From an uncultured Eubacteriales bacterium (GTDB lineage: Bacteria; Bacillota; Clostridia; TANB77; CAG-508), in contig CACXCH010000064.1 of NCBI GenBank assembly GCA_902766085.1, positions 1 through 13,807 of the forward strand: a stretch of 13,807 bases of DNA. The letters are read 5' to 3'. Positions 13,652-13,807 of this stretch are shown here, in pieces (the stretch's first letter is position 1; each line of letters opens with the position of its first letter). Made by a program: the position numbers and the translations under genes. The notes under the pieces are model-generated. The model was not told the DNA's origin. It ran no database searches and was given only the letters and a program-made list of their open reading frames with translations.

Positions 13652-13807
13652 ATGAAAAAATTTTTATCAAATTACAAGTCAACGATAATTCTTTTAGTTG
13701 CTATTATCATTGGCGCATTCGTAGGAATTATATTCCAAGAAAAAGCAACTATACTTAAACCCTTAGGGGATATTTTCTTAAATTTATTATTAGTAATCAT
13801 TGTTCCA
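13652..13807 (+). CDS. Dicarboxylate/amino acid:cation symporter, N-terminal part
   Basis: Only the first 52 residues lie in the window. They begin MKKFLSNYKS, then a first membrane segment (about residues 11-28, TIILLVAIIIGAFVGIIF), then KATILKPLGDIFLNLLLVII at the start of the second. This pattern, especially LKPLGDIFLNLL, matches the DAACS (SDF, GltP/DctA-like) family, which imports glutamate, aspartate, serine or C4-dicarboxylates with sodium or protons across the cytoplasmic membrane. The substrate cannot be told from this end. The ATG at 13652 is supported by GAGG (13640-13643) 8 bases upstream. It has its own strong promoter and a palindromic leader, so it is a new transcription unit, probably regulated. 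Confidence 0.85.
   Translation, partial: MKKFLSNYKSTIILLVAIIIGAFVGIIFQEKATILKPLGDIFLNLLLVIIVP

Noticed and set aside
1..13807. UGA read as tryptophan, because none of the ten complete genes ends in TGA
   Set aside because: All genes run full length without in-frame TGA and Trp is written TGG. With ten genes of an AT-rich genome, absence of TGA stops is not remarkable.

Overview
This is an AT-rich stretch of a low-GC Gram-positive genome, most likely from the class Clostridia or a close Bacillota relative. The evidence is strong AAGGAGG-type ribosome binding sites, extended -10 promoters, the gap-pgk-tpiA-gpmI glycolytic cluster, and the recJ-rel-hisS order typical of Bacillota. The code is standard: the genes are open end to end, use TGG for Trp, and stop at TAA or TAG. 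I cannot name a species.

Left edge (1-1760): an acyl-ACP thioesterase gene on the minus strand runs off the window. It is divergent from a radical SAM gene (PflX/COG1313-like), and their two extended -10 elements form an inverted repeat. Next comes a solitary 82-residue protein of unknown function (1955-2203). It has its own promoter and terminator and, upstream, three direct repeats spaced exactly 11 bp, like an OmpR/WalR-family binding site.

Glycolysis (2402-7330): gap, pgk, tpiA and gpmI lie in order on the plus strand and cover glyceraldehyde-3-phosphate to 2-phosphoglycerate. Neither eno nor a cggR-type repressor is in the window. A 7-bp inverted repeat overlaps the gap promoter. Two spacers are unusual. 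After gap, the last codons and stop codon are repeated in tandem with a 47-bp period. After tpiA, the spacer is built from degenerate direct repeats that include a copy of the tpiA stop-codon region.

Middle (7331-8232): a YezG/DUF600-like immunity gene stands alone, with no toxin gene visible, and its sampled rows are lower in GC than those of most neighbours. It is followed by a long imperfect inverted repeat whose right arm recurs after hisS, and by a second terminator-like hairpin that encloses the recJ promoter.

Right side (8236-13807): recJ, a bifunctional (p)ppGpp synthetase/hydrolase gene (rel) and hisS follow. After the hisS terminator, a dicarboxylate/amino-acid:cation symporter gene begins and runs off the window. 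Its -35 element lies inside the terminator arm, and an 18-bp perfect palindrome lies in its leader. I see no complete new system. The strongest leads are the orphan immunity gene, the interspersed repeat, the gap-tail duplication and the 11-bp-phased repeats.
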